A stretch of DNA of 64,000 nucleotides from Candidatus Bathyarchaeota archaeon (GTDB taxonomy: Archaea; Thermoproteota; Bathyarchaeia; Bathyarchaeales; Bathycorpusculaceae): the NCBI GenBank assembly GCA_026014485.1, contig JAOZIE010000020.1:25221-89220 (forward strand), in the 5' to 3' direction. Made by a program: the position numbers and the translations under genes. Below are positions 61,453-64,000 of the stretch, in pieces (position 1 is the first letter of the stretch; the number at the start of each line of letters is the position of its first letter). The notes beneath the pieces were generated by a model. The model saw only the letters and a program-made list of their open reading frames with translations, did no database searches and was not told where the DNA came from.

Positions 61453-61956
61453 ATGCCTCAAAAACAAACAGACCCAAACAAGATGGAGAATCCAACTCGG
61501 ATACTCATCATAGATGACGATGTAAACATACGGAAAGTTCTTAGAGCAATCCTTGAAGATGAAGGATACGTTACCGAGGTAGCAGAAACCGCCAAGAAGG
61601 GCATAGAAAAAACGGAAAATTCCTTCTACAACCTTGCCTTGATTGATGTGCGTTTGCCCGACATGGAAGGCATAGACTTGCTGGTTAACCTAAGAGAAAC
61701 CACGCCGCGGATACGTAAAATAATAATTACAGGGTACCCGACGTTGCAGAACGCCGTGGCCGCTGTCAACAAGGGCGCCGACGCCTACGTTATGAAGCCT
61801 TTTGATGTGGAAAAATTACTTCAAACAATCAAGGAGCAACTCAAGAAACAGGCAGAAGAAAAGAAGTTCAGCGAAGACAAAATCGCCGAATTCATTGAAA
61901 CCCGCGTCAGAGAATTAGACGCAGAAACAGACTCCGCCACCCTCAAGGAACATTAA
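61453..61956 (+). CDS. Receiver-only response regulator
   Basis: 167 aa from ATG 61453 (frame opens at 61378). CheY fold: RILIIDDDVNIRKVLRAILE, phospho-Asp in LALIDVRLPDMEGIDLL, KIIITGYPTLQNAV (Thr), and Lys in AYVMKPFDVEKLL. A short charged helical tail, no DNA-binding domain. Could be phosphorylated by the PAS kinase at 8857; the shared output-domain neighbour supports that but does not prove it. Confidence 0.92.
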   Translation: MPQKQTDPNKMENPTRILIIDDDVNIRKVLRAILEDEGYVTEVAETAKKGIEKTENSFYNLALIDVRLPDMEGIDLLVNLRETTPRIRKIIITGYPTLQNAVAAVNKGADAYVMKPFDVEKLLQTIKEQLKKQAEEKKFSEDKIAEFIETRVRELDAETDSATLKEH

Positions 61957-62275
61957 GTTTACTGCTTGCTGCTCCTAACCTGCGTGTGTATTCTTCAGCG
62001 GCGTATCCTGTAGCCTGCGTTTATGTCCGTTAATATACTTTTTAACTGCCGCATAACCGTTCACTGGCGTTTGCAAAGTCCTTCTTTAAACTGGCTGGTT
62101 TCTTTCTGGGTGGGCTTTGTTTTTTGGGTTTTTGTGGAAAATTTTAAGCTTCTTTTTGTCGTTTGTTTTTGAAGCTTTTTCCTTGAAAGAACCCTTTGCA
62201 GCCTTTTTTGTTTACGCTTATTTTGTGTATTTTCCCGTGTGCTACGGAGATGGTTTAGGTTCCTATTACACAATT
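61957..62275. other. Intergenic region before nrdR
   Basis: No gene supported. Long T-rich stretch (62100-62230) may terminate the receiver transcript; the nrdR promoter follows. Confidence 0.35.
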
Positions 62276-62299
62276 GCTGTAAAAACAGCTTATATATGC
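62276..62299 (+). promoter_or_regulatory. nrdR-nrdD promoter with inverted repeat
   Basis: GCTGT-AAAA-ACAGC (62276-62289) abuts the TATA element GCTTATATATGC (62288-62299). TAGTGT (62308) and ACACTA (62331) form a second, weaker inverted repeat near the transcription start. NrdR commonly binds repeats at such promoters; the match to its consensus is poor. Confidence 0.45.
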
Positions 62300-62369
62300 G
62301 CTAAGCATAGTGTGTTCGTTGGTTCATCGTACACTACCAGCGTTAGAAGCTGGTAACGTCGTGAATTGT

Positions 62370-62819
62370 ATGAAATGTCCTTACTGCGGGTCTGAAGAAT
62401 CTAAAACTCTGGAAACACGCGATTCATTAGAGAACACCACGCGTCGAAGAAAAGAGTGCATGCGCTGCGGTAAACGCTTCACCACCTACGAATATGTGGA
62501 AAACGTGGAGCTCATGGTTCAAAAAAAAGACGGCAAACTTGAACGGTTTGACGTAAACAAAATCATCCGTGGTCTACAGAAAGCCTGTGAGAAAAGACCT
62601 GTATCGATGGATCAGGTTCATGAGTTGGCGGGGCGGGTGAGGCAGGACCTAATGTTGAAGGGCAAGGAAGAGGTTACGTCGCAGGAAATCGGCGATTTAG
62701 TAATGAAGTACCTCAAAGACTTGGACCGTATAGCATACATCCGCTTTGCTTCGGTGTACAAGAAGTTTGAGGAGCCTGAAGACTTCAGGCAGTTACTCCT
62801 TGAGGTGAAGAAAAAATGA
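62370..62819 (+). CDS. nrdR: Transcriptional repressor NrdR
   Basis: 149 aa from ATG 62370 (frame opens at 62310; family starts MKCPYC). Zinc ribbon MKCPYCGSEESKTLETRDS with CMRCGKRFTTYEYVE, then an ATP-cone domain (VQKKDGKLERFDVNKIIRGL) that senses ATP/dATP. It represses ribonucleotide reductase genes, and overlaps nrdD by four bases (ATGA), so it likely controls its own operon. Confidence 0.95.
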   Translation: MKCPYCGSEESKTLETRDSLENTTRRRKECMRCGKRFTTYEYVENVELMVQKKDGKLERFDVNKIIRGLQKACEKRPVSMDQVHELAGRVRQDLMLKGKEEVTSQEIGDLVMKYLKDLDRIAYIRFASVYKKFEEPEDFRQLLLEVKKK

Positions 62820-64000
62820 AGTATGTCAGAAAACGTGATGGAAAACTAGAACCTTTCGATAAAGAACGCATAACCGTAGCCGTCTGGAAAGCCGCCAAAG
62901 CCGTAGGCGGAAAAGACCGTGGGCAAGCCAAAAAAATCAGCGCCCAAGTCGTAGCTGAACTTAACAGCCGATTCGGCGAAGACGGCTGCCCAACTGTAGA
63001 GGAAATTCAAGACCTTGTAGAAAAAATGCTCATCGAGAATGGGCACGCGCAAACCGCCAAGGCCTACATCCTCTACCGTAAGCAGCATCAGGACATGCGC
63101 GAGTTAGCTGCGCTCCTTAGCAGCGCCGACCTCGTTGACCAGTATTTAGAGGTTGAGGATTGGCGGGTTAAAGAGAACAGTAACATGAGCTACTCGTTGC
63201 AGGGATTAAACAATTACCTCTCATCCACGGTTATAGCTAAGTACTGGATAAGCAGGATTTACCCTGACCGCATAGCAAGCGCGCATTTTTCAGGCGACAT
63301 CCACGTACACGACTTAGGCGTTTTGGGACCCTACTGTGTAGGCTGGGACGTCAGCGACCTGCTCATGTCAGGCTTCGGAGGCGTTGCGGGGAAAATCGAG
63401 AGCAAACCCGCCAAGCATTTCCGTACCGCTCTGGGGCAAGTCGTAAACTTTTTCTACACGCTGCAGGGTGAAGCCGCAGGTGCACAGGCATTCAGCAACT
63501 TCGACACATATCTGGCGCCGTTCATACGATACGACCACTTGACGCAGAAAGATGTAGAGCAGGGACTGCAAGAGTTCTTCTTCAACATGAACGTACCCAC
63601 CCGCGTCGGCTTCCAGACCCCCTTCACCAACCTAACATTGGACTTGACCGTGCCCACATTCATGAAAAACGAAGGCGTCATATTCAACGGCAAAGTAACC
63701 GAAGACACCTACGGCGGCATGACCAAAGAAATGGAAATGTTCAACCTTGCATTCGCCAAAGTCATGGCGCAAGGCGACTCCAAAGGCAGAGTCTTCACCT
63801 TCCCTATCCCCACCTACAACGTAACCAAAGACTTCGACTGGGACTCTGACGTGTCACAGCGTATCTTTGAAGTCACCGCCAAATACGGTGTCCCATACTT
63901 TAGCAACTTTGTCAACAGCGACATGCGCCCCGAAGACGTACGCAGCATGTGCTGCCGCCTACGCATCGACAACCGCGAACTGCGTAAACGGGGCGGAGGC
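62816..64000 (+). CDS. nrdD: Anaerobic (class III) ribonucleoside-triphosphate reductase, 3' end beyond window
   Basis: 395 codons visible. N-terminal ATP-cone (MKYVRKRDGKLEPFDKERIT), then the reductase barrel: NSNMSYSLQGLNNYLSSTVI, SGDIHVHDLGVLGPYCVGWD, FFFNMNVPTRVGFQTPFTNL TLDLTVP and VFTFPIPTYNVTKDFDW. The CCRL near the window end is the expected active-site Cys region. The glycyl radical C-terminus and its activase are beyond the edge. Makes dNTPs without oxygen, indicating an anaerobic host. Confidence 0.96.
   Translation, partial: MKYVRKRDGKLEPFDKERITVAVWKAAKAVGGKDRGQAKKISAQVVAELNSRFGEDGCPTVEEIQDLVEKMLIENGHAQTAKAYILYRKQHQDMRELAALLSSADLVDQYLEVEDWRVKENSNMSYSLQGLNNYLSSTVIAKYWISRIYPDRIASAHFSGDIHVHDLGVLGPYCVGWDVSDLLMSGFGGVAGKIESKPAKHFRTALGQVVNFFYTLQGEAAGAQAFSNFDTYLAPFIRYDHLTQKDVEQGLQEFFFNMNVPTRVGFQTPFTNLTLDLTVPTFMKNEGVIFNGKVTEDTYGGMTKEMEMFNLAFAKVMAQGDSKGRVFTFPIPTYNVTKDFDWDSDVSQRIFEVTAKYGVPYFSNFVNSDMRPEDVRSMCCRLRIDNRELRKRGGG

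Noticed and set aside
62061-62356. Overlapping ORFs on both strands before nrdR
   Set aside because: Lys/Gln- or Phe-rich translations of a T-rich terminator region without ribosome sites.
1-64000. CRISPR arrays, rRNA genes, insertion sequences
   Set aside because: No regularly spaced repeats, transposase motifs or rRNA signatures were seen by reading; a computed repeat scan could still reveal diverged copies.

Overview
The window is archaeal. It carries the archaeal ribosomal/RNA polymerase string S13-S4-S11-RpoD-L18e-L13-S9-RpoN, an enolase-S2-Memo cluster, a five-gene split archaeal glutamate synthase, TATA-type promoters, a class III signal-peptide pilin, the archaeal (aconitase X/UbiD) mevalonate route, and surface proteins ending in IPEFP plus a membrane helix. 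Together with the many PAS/output-domain signalling proteins this suggests a mesophilic TACK-group archaeon, most likely Bathyarchaeia. That placement is inference; no rRNA is present to test it.

Layout. 1-5.8 kb: isoprenoid genes on the minus strand (phosphomevalonate dehydratase large subunit, UbiD-type decarboxylase, mevalonate kinase) around a PadR regulator and a beta-CASP nuclease. 5.9-8.1 kb: a stand-alone Lrp-type ligand domain, a two-peptide micro-operon, and a secreted glycosidase-like protein. 8.4-12.4 kb: an output-domain-like protein and a seven-PAS histidine kinase whose first PAS is displaced by a frameshift. 12.6-16.8 kb: enolase, S2, Memo and an AbrB-PhoU regulator. 17-22.3 kb: glutamate synthase operon with a possible 39-codon leader ORF. 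22.3-25.4 kb: Cys-rich protein, alpha/alpha-toroid protein, TIR-like zinc-ribbon protein and a surface protein. 25.7-29.6 kb: translation/transcription operon. 29.8-32.7 kb: wHTH, pilin and a cluster with Roadblock-like proteins. 32.8-41 kb: GT-C-like membrane protein, surface protein, class V aminotransferase plus DUF1015, a YHS mini-protein and a DEAD-box helicase.

41.6-60.8 kb is an integrated viral element. Reading down the minus strand from a promoter near 60.55 kb come a prohead protease, a DUF2190 decoration protein, an HK97-type major capsid protein, a zinc ribbon, a wHTH, a portal and a large beta-rich surface protein. Next come interior accessory genes: a Zn-phospholipase-like protein, a tandem transglutaminase-like protein, a SWIM protein, a broken MNT/HEPN pair and an AT-rich orphan. 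Last come a holin-like protein, a small-terminase-like protein, the large terminase and an ABC-ATPase/GNAT fusion, followed by a strong hairpin-T terminator. No integrase, tail tape measure or replication gene is visible, so it may be a remnant, a satellite or a gene-transfer-agent-like element. A 59-aa ribbon-helix-helix regulator is divergent from its promoter.

61-64 kb: a second copy of the output-domain-like protein followed by a receiver-only response regulator, then an NrdR-NrdD operon that runs off the right edge. I saw no tRNA, rRNA or CRISPR.
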